DNA from: Ruminococcaceae bacterium UBA1404
Lineage (GTDB): Bacteria > Bacillota > Clostridia > Oscillospirales > Ruminococcaceae
DNA: 64,000 nucleotides
Reading direction: 5' to 3'
NCBI GenBank assembly: GCA_002305075.1
Contig: DBQC01000022.1
Span: forward strand, 24,791-88,790
Numbering within the stretch: position 1 is the stretch's first letter; the number at the start of each line of letters is the position of its first letter. Below are positions 42,120-51,077 of this stretch, one piece after another. Position numbers and translations under genes: made by a program. The notes beneath the pieces are model-generated. The model had not been told where the DNA came from and made no database searches. It saw only the letters and a list, made by a program, of their open reading frames with translations.

Positions 42120-42539
42120 TTACTGCCCTGCCATAAGCTGGGCGATGCGAGCCTTGAGCGCTTGGTATGCCTTCCGGGGATGGTCCAGAGGAAGGGCTAC
42201 CGCTTCGAGTGGGCAGATGCCGTCTCCCTGCCGATTGAGGATGTGGGCCACCCGCTTCTCGTAGCTATGGGGGATGCCCTGCTCGGTGAGATAGGCAATG
42301 GCCGAGTCGCTCATGGTCTGGCCCCAGACCGACTGTACGCCACCTAACACGGCCACCATGGCCGCCGCCTTACCGATGAGCTTATCGGTCAGCGCCACCC
42401 CCTGCAGCAGATTGGGGTCGGTGTCCAGCAGCAGTATGAGCGGACGGATGCCGCTTCCTCGCAGGGCAAAGCACAGGCTCTCCCCTCGCAGTCCTATGCA
42501 GGTGTAGCGGCCCGCCTCGATGTGGCCTTTTGCGTCCAT
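42120..42539 (-). CDS. DUF1893 family protein
   Basis: 139 residues resembling the DUF1893 family, which has a cytidine-deaminase-like fold. Conserved blocks seen: GIRPLILLLDTDPNLLQGVALTDKLIGKAAAMV, VLGGVQSVWGQTMSD and the late GICPLEAVAL. No function is known. The ATG at 42539 is preferred over GTG 42548 because only the ATG has a purine-rich site at workable distance. The gene lies between the PPC gene and abgT, and 82 bases separate it from the abgT stop. Confidence 0.8.
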   Translation of the reverse strand: MDAKGHIEAGRYTCIGLRGESLCFALRGSGIRPLILLLDTDPNLLQGVALTDKLIGKAAAMVAVLGGVQSVWGQTMSDSAIAYLTEQGIPHSYEKRVAHILNRQGDGICPLEAVALPLDHPRKAYQALKARIAQLMAGQ

Positions 42540-42621
42540 CTCTCCCACGCCCCTTTACTGGGGCTATTTTACGCCGGAGAGGTCGCGCTGTCAAGCCGCA
42601 GCGTGGGTGTGGGCATATCCG

Positions 42622-44169
42622 TTAGATGGTCAGCGGAATGTCGCCAATCATCACCGGGGCACCGGGACCCAGAGGTAGATTGAGCAGGTACCAGATTATT
42701 ACCTGTCCGAACCAGACCACAATGCCGCCCAGCATATAGGGGATGCTGCCTTGGGAGAGGATGTCACCCAGGGTAAAGTCGGGGTCGTAGGTTTCGTTGA
42801 TCATGGTGATAATCATGTACACATAGACATTGATGGGGCTAATGATACCCAGCCAACTGCGCCCGGCCCTCTGGACAACCTGTGTAAAGGCCGGATGGTA
42901 GCCCATGAACATGAACATGGGGATAAAGATCGGGGCCATAATGGAATACTGGGCCGAGTTGGAACTGACCAAAAGGCCTACCAGCGCCGTAATAAGCATA
43001 TAGGCCATAAAGAGCGGTATACCCTTGAAGTTGATGGCCACCAGCAGGTCGGCCCCAGCGATGGAGAGGATGGTGCCGATGTTGGTCCATGTAAACAATG
43101 CGGTAAACTGGGCGATGGCAAACACCTGTACAATATAGGTATTAAACGATCCGGTCTTTTTGGCCAGCACCTTGGTGATGTCCTTCTCCGTTTTCATAAA
43201 TCCGGTGGAAAAACCATAGATGAGCCCGGCGGTTAGGAACATGCCAAAAAGCAGCGGAATGATGCCGCCAAGGAAGGGCGAGCCGTTAATTTTGCCGTCG
43301 TCGGTGAGCAAAAATCCCGTCAAAAGGCCAACCACAATAACGCCTATGTAGAGCAAAATTCCCAGTCCGGTGCGGCCTAGGGCCTTGTTCTGCAGCGGTG
43401 TTAGGGGATCTTCCTGTAGCTTAGCAGAGCCTTTATACTCGCCAAAGCTCTTGGTGATCACCGTCTCGGTAATGATTGCGCAAACAATGGTGTTGATGAT
43501 GCAGGAGACAAACATAAAGTAGTAGTTGCAGGTGACCTCCACCAGCAATGCGGGGTTGTTGGAGGCGATGGGCACCGCTGTATTGGTGATGCCTTGGTGC
43601 AGCGCATCGGTGCCCGCAATGGCCATCTGGGAGTGGAAGCCGAGCGAGCCGGCCGCCCGACCGCAGATAAAGCCCACAATGGGGTTTTTGCCTGCGCCCA
43701 AAAAGAGCATTCCGGCCATGGGCGGGATGATAACCGAGGCGGCGTCTGAGGCGAGGTTGCCCATGCAGCCCACCCAGCATACGGCCACGGTGAGCAGCGT
43801 AGGCGACATACCGCCCATAAACTTTTTAAGGGCGGCCTTAACCAGCCCCACTTCCTCGCAGAGACCGATGCCAAAGTTCATCACCAGCACAAGACCCAGC
43901 GGTGCATATCCGGTGAAGTTGGTGATCATCTTGCTTAGGAACCAGACCACGCCATCCTTGCTAAAAAAGTTGCGGACCGTGACAATTTGCTGGTTGGAAG
44001 GGTTGGTGACCTGCACTCCCATGGAGGAGAGCAGCAGCGAAACAATAGCCGTGACCACAAAGAAGATGAGAAAGAGCATGAGCGGTGAGGGCAGCTTGTT
44101 GGCGGCCCTGGCAAAGGCGTCCATAAACTTTTCGAGCCAGTTTTTTTGGACGGTAGTATCGGCGCGCAT
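42622..44169 (-). CDS. abgT: AbgT-family transporter (p-aminobenzoyl-glutamate type)
   Basis: 515-residue membrane transporter with about 11-13 hydrophobic segments. AbgT features: KLPSPLMLFLIFFVVTAIVS near the N-terminus, ASDAASVIIPPMAGMLFL, GRAAGSLGFHSQMAIAGTDA, TSxSAQYS-like VSSNSAQYSIMAPIFIPMFM and YVYMIITMINETYDPDFTLGD. E. coli AbgT imports p-aminobenzoyl-glutamate; other members export sulfa drugs. Its placement next to eight AbgB-like hydrolases strongly favours uptake of their substrate. It is transcribed from its own promoter, after the terminator of the array. Confidence 0.92.
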   Translation of the reverse strand: MRADTTVQKNWLEKFMDAFARAANKLPSPLMLFLIFFVVTAIVSLLLSSMGVQVTNPSNQQIVTVRNFFSKDGVVWFLSKMITNFTGYAPLGLVLVMNFGIGLCEEVGLVKAALKKFMGGMSPTLLTVAVCWVGCMGNLASDAASVIIPPMAGMLFLGAGKNPIVGFICGRAAGSLGFHSQMAIAGTDALHQGITNTAVPIASNNPALLVEVTCNYYFMFVSCIINTIVCAIITETVITKSFGEYKGSAKLQEDPLTPLQNKALGRTGLGILLYIGVIVVGLLTGFLLTDDGKINGSPFLGGIIPLLFGMFLTAGLIYGFSTGFMKTEKDITKVLAKKTGSFNTYIVQVFAIAQFTALFTWTNIGTILSIAGADLLVAINFKGIPLFMAYMLITALVGLLVSSNSAQYSIMAPIFIPMFMFMGYHPAFTQVVQRAGRSWLGIISPINVYVYMIITMINETYDPDFTLGDILSQGSIPYMLGGIVVWFGQVIIWYLLNLPLGPGAPVMIGDIPLTI

Positions 44170-44217
44170 GGTGACATTCCCCCTTACATCGGCATTGACA
44201 TTATAGCGTACGCTTAT

Positions 44218-44246
44218 ATCTTAAGGGTTTGCAAAATAGATGTCAA
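44218..44246 (-). promoter_or_regulatory. Strong promoter of abgT
   Basis: On the minus strand TTGACA (44241-44246), 17 bases, TAAGAT (44218-44223). Confidence 0.75.
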
Positions 44247-44407
44247 GCATTAACAATATATTCGTCAAATTCACTAAAAATGTAGGCATTTTTTCTAAAA
44301 ATAGTTAGTTTAACCTAGACATTATGGGATATTATTGCAATTTGTACAAGCTCATTCCGAATGGGTCCGTCTAAAATATAATGGTTCCTTATTTTAGGAC
44401 ACACAAA

Positions 44408-44437
44408 ATATGAACAAAAGTCACGATTTGTTCATAT
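44408..44437. repeat. 11-bp perfect inverted repeat upstream of abgT
   Basis: ATATGAACAAA (44408-44418), an 8-base spacer, TTTGTTCATAT (44427-44437). It is about 200 bp upstream of the predicted abgT start site; probably a protein-binding site. Confidence 0.6.
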
Positions 44438-44649
44438 ATTCGGCCCCATCCTACTTTTTTCACCTTTGTGTTTGTTTGATTCCCCCGCAGCTCCCTTGTT
44501 TTATATGTATTTTGGCGAGCGGGTAAACTTGTCTTTGCTGCGCCAAAAGGTTTTCGGTTTTTTCACCAAACTTTAGAGCACTTTTTCTCCGTTTGGTCGA
44601 AATGCCCTATTGGGTACCTATTTATATACAAATGTGCTATGCGCTCCGG

Positions 44650-44687
44650 AAAAAGTTAAAGGCCGCTGCGCAGTTAGCGCAGCGGCC
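44650..44687 (-). terminator. Terminator of the hydrolase array
   Basis: GGCCGCTGCGC / GCGCAGCGGCC stem. On the minus strand it is followed by TTTAACTTTTT. It separates the array from abgT. Confidence 0.85.
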
Positions 44688-44721
44688 TTATTAGCCTGCT
44701 ATGGGTAGGAAGGCTGCCAGT

Positions 44722-46149
44722 CTACCAGATCTCGGGCATATAGCCCTCGGGCAGGGGGTTGGGGTAGGTCTCTCCGTCCAGATCCTCAATCCACTGGGCT
44801 CGGGCGGCGGCCACCAGCTCGGGGTCGGTCATAAAGTCCAGCACTGCGCAAGCCATCGCCTTAGAGGCGGCAAACATGGCCTTGTGGGCGTTGGAGCTGC
44901 ATCCCTGCGCTGTGGCCTGCCAGGAGTGGGCAGCCGTGGCCGGCGCCCAGGTGGCGGTGGTCAGCTGTGCTGTGGGCACAACCCAACTCACATCGCCCAC
45001 ATCGGTAGAGCCGCCGGCACCCATGTCGACCGAGGGGGCCACCACATTGAGAATGGGCTCCCTAAGCCAGCGCTCGGCCTCGGCCTTGGGCAGTAGCTTT
45101 TTAATGCTGCCGACAAGGTTGTCTCTGTCCATCTGGGTGGTCACGGCGGTAAAGCGGCGAGCGTATTCCAGCTCCTCCTCGGTGTAGTCGATGGGTACAA
45201 AGTTGCGCAGATGAGCATCCAGCCGGGCGGCGATAACCTTGTTGGTGATGAGGTCGGAGTAGGCCGACACCTGCTTGATTTCTACGGTGGTCTCGGTGAT
45301 GAGGGCGGCGCCCTTGGCAATGTTGTCGATGCGGCGCTTAAGCTCCTGAACCTGGGTTACCTTGGGCGCCCGAATGGCATAGAGAACCTGCGCTCTGGAC
45401 TGCACCACATTGGGAGCGGTGCCGCCACTGTCGGTAACGGCGTAGTGCACCCGAGCCTGGCTGATCATATGCTCGCGCATATAGTTGACGCCCACATTCA
45501 TAATTTCCACGGCGTCGAGGGCAGAACGGCCCAAATGGGGTGAGCCGGCGGCATGGGCCGAAGTGCCGTGGAAGGTATAGAACACCCGGAAGTTGGCCAG
45601 CGAGCTGCCCAAAGAGACCTGATTAACCGTGCTGGGGTGCCATGTTATGGCGATGTCGCAGTCGTCAAAAAGGCCGTCCCGCACCAAAAAGGCCTTGCCG
45701 CCGGCGTTTTCTTCGGCGGGGCAGCCATAGTAGCGGATGGTGCCGGGAATATCGTTCTGCTCCATATACTCCTTAACCGCCGTGGCTGCCGCAGCCGAAC
45801 CCGCACCCAGCAAATGGTGGCCGCAGCCATGTCCCTGACCGCCCGCTTCCACCGGGTCGTGCTCGGTGACATCGGCCTTTTGCGATAGGCCGGACAGCGC
45901 ATCGAACTCGCCTAAGATGGCGATAACCGGCTTGCCGCTTCCCCATTCGGCGATAAAGGCCGTCTCCTGACCGGCCAGCCCTGCCCGAATGCTAAAGCCC
46001 AAATCGGCCAAAACCTTCTGCTGCAGCTCAGACGATTGATACTCCTGAAACCGAGGCTCGGCAAAGCCCCAGATGCGGTCGCTCATGTCTGTAAAAAGTG
46101 CCTCATGTTTCGTTATTAGGGCTGCTATGTCCTGACTTCTTTTGTCCAT
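44722..46149 (-). CDS. AbgB-like M20 amidohydrolase, array copy 1 (subfamily A)
   Basis: 475-residue metal-dependent amidohydrolase of the p-aminobenzoyl-glutamate hydrolase B group (M20D). Likely metal ligands in order: Cys and His of GHGCGHHLLG, Glu of GCPAEENAGG, His of ITWHPS, His of GHSWQATAQ. The oligomerisation insert lies in the middle (HAAGSPHLGRSALDAVEIMN). Subfamily A signs: FAEPRFQEYQSSELQQKV at the start and a PEIW end. ATG 46149 has AAGGAGGTG upstream. Its last 34 residues differ from copy 2 at one position. Cytosolic; no signal peptide. Confidence 0.92.
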   Translation of the reverse strand: MDKRSQDIAALITKHEALFTDMSDRIWGFAEPRFQEYQSSELQQKVLADLGFSIRAGLAGQETAFIAEWGSGKPVIAILGEFDALSGLSQKADVTEHDPVEAGGQGHGCGHHLLGAGSAAAATAVKEYMEQNDIPGTIRYYGCPAEENAGGKAFLVRDGLFDDCDIAITWHPSTVNQVSLGSSLANFRVFYTFHGTSAHAAGSPHLGRSALDAVEIMNVGVNYMREHMISQARVHYAVTDSGGTAPNVVQSRAQVLYAIRAPKVTQVQELKRRIDNIAKGAALITETTVEIKQVSAYSDLITNKVIAARLDAHLRNFVPIDYTEEELEYARRFTAVTTQMDRDNLVGSIKKLLPKAEAERWLREPILNVVAPSVDMGAGGSTDVGDVSWVVPTAQLTTATWAPATAAHSWQATAQGCSSNAHKAMFAASKAMACAVLDFMTDPELVAAARAQWIEDLDGETYPNPLPEGYMPEIW

Positions 46150-46180
46150 GCTGGACACCTCCTTAGGTTGTAAAACACCT

Positions 46181-46211
46181 GACGCTCCCCCGGACCGGCC
46201 GGGGGAGCGTT
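46181..46211. repeat. GC-rich hairpin between array copies 1 and 2
   Basis: CGCTCCCCCGG / CCGGGGGAGCG with a short loop. No T-run follows on the minus strand, so it may set mRNA stability or act as an attenuator rather than stop transcription. Confidence 0.5.
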
Positions 46212-46243
46212 TGGTATCATATCTCAGATGGGTAAAATGTGCA

Positions 46244-47671
46244 TTACCAGATCTCGGGCATGTAGCCTTTGGGCAGAGGATTGGGATAGGTCTCGCCGTC
46301 CAGGTCCTCAATCCACTGGGCTCGGGCAGCAGCCACCAGCTCGGGGTCGGTCATGAAGTCCATCGCCGCGCAGGCCATGGTCTTGGCGGCCACAACAAGG
46401 CCCTTGTCGGCCACGGGACCCTTGGCTTGGGCGGTGGCCTGCCAGGAGTGACCGGCCGTACCGGGCGCCCAGGTGGCTGTGCTGATTTGGGCGGTGGGTA
46501 CCACCCAGCTTACATCGCCCACATCGGTGGAGCCACGGCCAAGCACCGTGGTGGGTGCCACAAAGTTGTAGATGGCGGCGCCGTTCCACTTATTAAAGTC
46601 TTCCTTATTGGGCAGCACCTTTTTAAGCAGTTCGGGCATATTCTTGCGGTCGAGATCGGTGATAACCTTGGTAAACTTGCGGGCGTATTCCATCTCCTCA
46701 TCGGTGTATTCCACCGGTACAAAAGCACTAAGGTGCGCACCCAACTGCTTTTCGATAACCGCATTCGAGATGGTGTTGGAATAGGCCGACACCTGCTTGA
46801 TTTCTACGGTGGTCTCGGTGATGAGGGCGGCGCCCTTGGCGATGTTGTCGATGCGGCGCTTGAGCTCCTGCACCTCGGTCACCTTGGGGGCACGAATGGC
46901 ATAGAGAACCTGGGCTCTGGACTGCACCACATTGGGGGCGGTGCCGCCGGTGTCGATGACAGCATAGTGCACCCGAGCGTCCGAAATCATATGCTCACGC
47001 ATATAGTTTACGCCCACATTCATAATCTCCACGGCATCCAGCGCCGAGCGGCCCAAGTGGGGTGCACCGGCGGCGTGGGCCGAAGTGCCGTGGAAGGTGT
47101 AGAACACCCGGAAGTTGGCCAGCGATCCGCCGGCTGAGACCATATTAAACTGGTTGGGATGCCAGCAGATGGCGATATCGCAGTCATCGAAAAATCCGTC
47201 ACGCACCAAGAAGGCCTTTCCGCCGGCGTTCTCTTCGGCGGGGCAGCCATAGTAGCGGATGGTGCCGGGCAGGTTATGCTTTTCCATGTACTCCTTGACA
47301 GCCGCCGCCGCCGAAGCCGAGGCCGCGCCGAGGATATTGTGGCCGCAACCGTGGCCCTGATCCATGCCGGCGACCGGGGTATGTACATCGCAGTCGGCCT
47401 CCTGAGAGAGGCCGGACAGGGCGTCGAACTCACCTAAGATGGCGATAACCGGCTTGCCGCTGCCCCATTCGGCGATAAAAGCCGTCTCCTCTCCGGCGAG
47501 ACCCACGGTGTTTTTAAAGCCTAACTCCTCCATGACCTTTTGCTGCAGCTCGGATGATTTGTACTCCTGGAAACGGGGCTCGGCAAACCCCCAGATCTGA
47601 TGGCTCATGTCGATGAAGATGTCCTTACGGTCGTCCACCAACTGGGCTATTTCTGCTCTTCTCTTTTCCAC
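46244..47671 (-). CDS. AbgB-like M20 amidohydrolase, array copy 2 (subfamily A)
   Basis: 475 residues, the same length as copy 1 and its closest relative. Ligand motifs: GHGCGHNILG, GCPAEENAGG, ICWHPN and GHSWQATAQ. The frame is open further upstream, but the best start is GTG 47671 behind AAGGAGGAG. The central part shares long DNA blocks with copy 1. The substrate-facing region before GSTDVGDVSW differs (FVAPTTVLGR against VVAPSVDMGAG), which may mean a different acyl group. Confidence 0.92.
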   Translation of the reverse strand: MEKRRAEIAQLVDDRKDIFIDMSHQIWGFAEPRFQEYKSSELQQKVMEELGFKNTVGLAGEETAFIAEWGSGKPVIAILGEFDALSGLSQEADCDVHTPVAGMDQGHGCGHNILGAASASAAAAVKEYMEKHNLPGTIRYYGCPAEENAGGKAFLVRDGFFDDCDIAICWHPNQFNMVSAGGSLANFRVFYTFHGTSAHAAGAPHLGRSALDAVEIMNVGVNYMREHMISDARVHYAVIDTGGTAPNVVQSRAQVLYAIRAPKVTEVQELKRRIDNIAKGAALITETTVEIKQVSAYSNTISNAVIEKQLGAHLSAFVPVEYTDEEMEYARKFTKVITDLDRKNMPELLKKVLPNKEDFNKWNGAAIYNFVAPTTVLGRGSTDVGDVSWVVPTAQISTATWAPGTAGHSWQATAQAKGPVADKGLVVAAKTMACAAMDFMTDPELVAAARAQWIEDLDGETYPNPLPKGYMPEIW

Positions 47672-47689
47672 AGTGCTCCTCCTTTGCAA

Positions 47690-49120
47690 TTACCAAATTT
47701 CAGGTTTGTATCCTTCGGGCAGCGGCGATTTATAAACTTGGCCATCCAGCTCTTCAAGCAGGGCTATTCTAGCCTTGTCTACCAAGGTGGGATCTAAAAT
47801 AAAGGAAAGGCCGGTGAGCGCCATGACCTTGGACGCATAAAGCATCCCCTTATGTGTCACTGAGCTCTTGCCTTGGGCGGTCTCCAGCCAACTGTGGCCG
47901 GTGCAGCCCATGGAATAGCAGCTGACAAAGCACCAGGCGGTGGGCACCACCCAGCTTACATCCCCTACATCGGTGGAGCCGGAACCCTTGGGATAGCGGG
48001 TAAACAGCACATCCGAGATGGGCTTTTGCATATGGGCCTCGAGCTCGGCGCCTTTAAGTCCCAGATACTGCTGAGCCAATGCCTTGTAGTTTTGTATATC
48101 GGCCTCGGGGGTGGCGTCCTTAAACTTCTGAAGGTAGACAAGCTCCTCGTCGGTATAGGTGAGGGTGTGGTGCAGCGCCTCCATATACTTTTGCATCTCG
48201 GCGCCTACAACGCTGTTGGCAAGGTAGTTGGTATAGGCCGACACCTGCTTGATTTCCACCTCGGTTTCGGTGATGAGGGCGGCGCCCCTGGCGATGTTGT
48301 CGATGCGGCGCTTAAGCTCCTGCACATCGGTCACCTTGGGGGCCCGAATGGCATAGAGAACCTGGGCTCTAGACTGCACCACATTGGGGGCGGTGCCGCC
48401 GGTGTCGGTGACGGCGTAGTGTACGCGGGCGTCCGAAATCATATGCTCGCGCATATAGTTTACGCCCACATTCATAATTTCCACGGCATCCAGCGCCGAG
48501 CGGCCCAGATGGGGTGCGCCGGCAGCGTGGGCCGAAGTGCCCTTAAATGTGTAGAATACTCGGAAGTTGGCGAGAAGGCCCGTGGGCTGAAGGCCGGTGC
48601 TGGTGCCGGTGTGCCAGGTGATGGCAATGTCGCAGCCGTCAAAAGCGCCGTCGCGTACCATAAACGCCTTGCCGCCCGCGTTCTCCTCGGCCGGGCAGCC
48701 GTAAAACCGCACCGTGCCCTTAAGGCCCGCTTCGGTCATGTAGTCCTTGAGGGCCACCGCCGCGCCGGCAGAGCCGGCACCCAGTGTGTGATGACCGCAT
48801 CCATGGCCCTGGCCGCCCTCCTCGATGGGGGTGTGCACAGCGACATCGGCCTGTTGAGACAGGCCGGACAGCGCATCGTACTCGCCTAAAAAGCCGATAA
48901 CCGGTTTGCCCTCGCCCCACTGGCTCATAAAGGCTGTATCGGCCCCGCCTATGCCCCAGGTTGTTTTAAAGCCCTGGCTCTCCAGCAGCTCGGCCAGCAA
49001 CTTCGCCGATTTAACCTCCTGAAAGCGGGGTTCTGCAAAGGCCCAGATCTGATCGTTTGCTTCGATAAACAGGTCGCGTTTGTGTTCGACAAGCTCGGAT
49101 ATACGGTTTATGTAATCCAT
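47690..49120 (-). CDS. AbgB-like M20 amidohydrolase, array copy 3 (subfamily A, divergent)
   Basis: 476 residues with subfamily A features (FAEPRFQEVKSAKLLAEL, KPEIW end). Ligand motifs GHGCGHHTLG, GCPAEENAGG, ITWHTG and GHSWLETAQ. It is the most divergent A copy: the segment after GDVSWVVPTA reads WCFVSCYSMGC instead of QLTTATWAP-like, next to the last His ligand, so the active-site wall probably differs. The ATG at 49120 has GGGAAGG upstream. It begins the 3-2-1 transcription unit and has its own promoter. Confidence 0.92.
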   Translation of the reverse strand: MDYINRISELVEHKRDLFIEANDQIWAFAEPRFQEVKSAKLLAELLESQGFKTTWGIGGADTAFMSQWGEGKPVIGFLGEYDALSGLSQQADVAVHTPIEEGGQGHGCGHHTLGAGSAGAAVALKDYMTEAGLKGTVRFYGCPAEENAGGKAFMVRDGAFDGCDIAITWHTGTSTGLQPTGLLANFRVFYTFKGTSAHAAGAPHLGRSALDAVEIMNVGVNYMREHMISDARVHYAVTDTGGTAPNVVQSRAQVLYAIRAPKVTDVQELKRRIDNIARGAALITETEVEIKQVSAYTNYLANSVVGAEMQKYMEALHHTLTYTDEELVYLQKFKDATPEADIQNYKALAQQYLGLKGAELEAHMQKPISDVLFTRYPKGSGSTDVGDVSWVVPTAWCFVSCYSMGCTGHSWLETAQGKSSVTHKGMLYASKVMALTGLSFILDPTLVDKARIALLEELDGQVYKSPLPEGYKPEIW

Positions 49121-49279
49121 AACATCCTTCCCCTTTCTCTTGTGACAGCAAGCCCGTTCATGGTGCCTTTGGCAGGCGAATAGTTGTCCACCCACCACTT
49201 AAACTATACGGGGCAAGCCCTAAAATAATACCAGCATTTTAAGGCCATACCGCAAGGGGTGGCAGGGGCATCCTTTTTT

Positions 49280-49308
49280 ATTATACCTGCTTTTTTGATA
49301 TGGAACAA
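49280..49308 (-). promoter_or_regulatory. Promoter for array copies 3-2-1
   Basis: On the minus strand TTGTTC (49303-49308), 17 bases, TATAAT (49280-49285). A leader of about 150 bases follows. The 358-base gap 49121-49478 also holds terminators of copy 4 and no gene. Confidence 0.65.
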
Positions 49309-49381
49309 TTAGCACAAACGATGATATTTATGCCGGGTTTTTGTGGGTTCTTACAGGTGTTTGCGCAGTTTTTATATCGTG

Positions 49382-49412
49382 CAAAAACACCCCCACTTGG
49401 CAGCAGAGTGGG
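49382..49412 (-). terminator. Terminator after array copy 4
   Basis: On the minus strand CCCACT / AGTGGG hairpin followed by GGTGTTTTTG. A second GC-rich hairpin, GCGCCCGTCC / GGACGGGCGC at 49448-49471, lies between it and the copy 4 stop. Confidence 0.55.
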
Positions 49413-49478
49413 CCGGGTGGCGGTGAAGATCTAAACCATTATAGAATTGCGCCCGTCCTGATGGACGGGCGCAGTTTG

Positions 49479-50930
49479 TTACATCTTATCCCCCACGGCG
49501 ATGGGCACCGCATCGGCGGGGATAGGGCAGCGGTAGCTTTCGCCCCCAAGCTTTTTCTCCCACTCGGCCTTGGCGGCTGCCACAATGTCGGGGTTCTCAT
49601 AAATATCAATAGCGGCGCCGGCCAACACCCGACTGGCGCAGAGCACCCCCTTGTGAGCAATGGAGGTGTTGCCAATGGCCACATTCTGCCAAGAGTGGCC
49701 GGGGCTGTTGGAAGCCTGGGTCACCGTGGTAATCTGGGCCGTGGGGCAAATCCAGCTGACATCCCCCACATCGGTGGAGCCCATGCGCATGGCGGTGCTG
49801 GAATAATAGGGCACCAAGAAGTCGTTTAGGGGTCGGCCGTCGGCAATTTTGGATTTGACATACTCGCCGATTTCGGGGTCCTGATTGGCCGCAAAGCCGG
49901 GCAGCACGGTGCGGGGGTTCTCGTAGGTTTTGATAAGGGCGGCCGCCAGCGCTTTCTCCTCTTCGGTGTAGCTGGGCACACCGATCTGGGCAAAGTTGTC
50001 ATAAAGCAGCTTTTCTAAGGTGAAATTGGGCACCGTATTGGAGGTGCCGTCGATAAAGCGGCGCTTTAGGGTGGTCTCGGTCATAAGGGCGGCACCCTCG
50101 GCAATTTTGTCCAGCCGCTTTAGCAAATCGAGGGCCTGGCCCACCTTTTGGGAGCGCACCATGTAGAGCACTTGAGCCTCGGGCTGCACCACATTGGGCG
50201 AGTATCCGCCGGCGTCGGTGATGGCGTAGTGGATGCGGGCCGAATCGATCATATGCTCGCGAAGGAACTGCACGCCCACATTCATCAGCTCCACGGCGTC
50301 CAGCGCCGAACGACCCAAATGGGGGTCGCCGGCAGCGTGGGCCGATACACCGGTAAACTTATACTCTATCTGCAAGCTGGAGTTGCAGGTACCGGTGGTC
50401 ACCTCATTGGTGCTGCCCGGATGCCAACAAAAGGCGATATCCAGCTCGTCGAACACGCCGTCCCGGGCCATAAAGGCCTTGCCGGCGCCCCCCTCCTCGC
50501 CGGGGGTGCCGTAGAACACCAGCGTACCGCTGCCCTCGGGTTTGGACTCTAAGTAAGCCTTAACGGCCAGCGCTGCGCCAAAGGAGCCGGCCCCCAAGGC
50601 GTGGTGGTGGCAACCATGACCGGGCTTGCCTGCCTCTATGGGGCGACGCTCGGCCATACCTCCCTGCTGAGAGAGGCCATCCAGCGCATCGTATTCGGCG
50701 AGAATGCCGATAATCGGTCGTCCGCTGCCCACCCTGCCGAGAAAGGCGGTATCCATGCCGGCCACCGGTGTCTGTACATCAAAGCCCTCATCCTTGAGCT
50801 TTTGGATATAGAAGGCCGCCGACTTTTTCTCGAGCAGCGACAGCTCGGCGTAGTCCCATATGGTGTCGCTTACCTCGATGATTAAATCCTGTTTTTGGTT
50901 TATCACCTCAAGGGCGTCTTGCTTGGTCAT
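49479..50930 (-). CDS. AbgB-like M20 amidohydrolase, array copy 4 (subfamily B, altered metal loop)
   Basis: 483 residues. N-terminus WDYAELSLLEKKSAAFYIQKL sets it apart from both groups, though the rest fits subfamily B. The metal loop reads GHGCHHHALG, with His in place of the Gly between the ligand Cys and His of all other copies. Remaining motifs: GTPGEEGGAGKAF, FCWHPGS and GHSWQNVA. It has its own promoter, two upstream palindromes and a terminator, so it is likely a separately controlled unit. Start ATG 50930. Confidence 0.92.
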   Translation of the reverse strand: MTKQDALEVINQKQDLIIEVSDTIWDYAELSLLEKKSAAFYIQKLKDEGFDVQTPVAGMDTAFLGRVGSGRPIIGILAEYDALDGLSQQGGMAERRPIEAGKPGHGCHHHALGAGSFGAALAVKAYLESKPEGSGTLVFYGTPGEEGGAGKAFMARDGVFDELDIAFCWHPGSTNEVTTGTCNSSLQIEYKFTGVSAHAAGDPHLGRSALDAVELMNVGVQFLREHMIDSARIHYAITDAGGYSPNVVQPEAQVLYMVRSQKVGQALDLLKRLDKIAEGAALMTETTLKRRFIDGTSNTVPNFTLEKLLYDNFAQIGVPSYTEEEKALAAALIKTYENPRTVLPGFAANQDPEIGEYVKSKIADGRPLNDFLVPYYSSTAMRMGSTDVGDVSWICPTAQITTVTQASNSPGHSWQNVAIGNTSIAHKGVLCASRVLAGAAIDIYENPDIVAAAKAEWEKKLGGESYRCPIPADAVPIAVGDKM

Positions 50931-50968
50931 GACCTCATTTCCTTTCCGTTTTGGAATCTATGAGGATT

Positions 50969-50997
50969 ATTATATACCTTGGCGAGGGATTTGCAAA
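50969..50997 (-). promoter_or_regulatory. Promoter of array copy 4
   Basis: On the minus strand TTTGCA (50992-50997), 17 bases, TATAAT (50969-50974). Start site near 50962. Confidence 0.65.
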
Positions 50998-51010
50998 GTG
51001 TATTTTTCTG

Positions 51011-51024
51011 TTTATGCGCATAAA
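51011..51024. promoter_or_regulatory. Operator-like palindrome 1
   Basis: TTTATGCGCATAAA, a perfect 14-bp palindrome centred about 55 bp upstream of the predicted start site of copy 4. Confidence 0.6.
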
Positions 51025-51064
51025 ATAAAGTTTTTTGCGATTTTGCCTTGCTTTATTGTTATTA

Positions 51065-51074
51065 TATGCGCATA
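51065..51074. promoter_or_regulatory. Operator-like palindrome 2
   Basis: TATGCGCATA, the same core as palindrome 1, centred 52 bp further upstream (five helical turns). Confidence 0.6.
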
Positions 51075-51077
51075 AAT

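Larger units (their letters stand above)
44170..44649. other. AT-rich regulatory region upstream of abgT
   Basis: No gene is seen here. Besides the abgT promoter and the long inverted repeat at 44408-44437, it contains further arms: TTTTGGCG / CGCCAAAA and CCAAAC / GTTTGG around 44510-44605, which could fold if transcribed. Its AT content is clearly above that of the flanking genes. Confidence 0.55.

Noticed and set aside
46181..46211. Terminator between array copies 1 and 2
   Set aside because: The stem is strong, but no T-run follows on the transcribed strand, so it is listed as a hairpin only.
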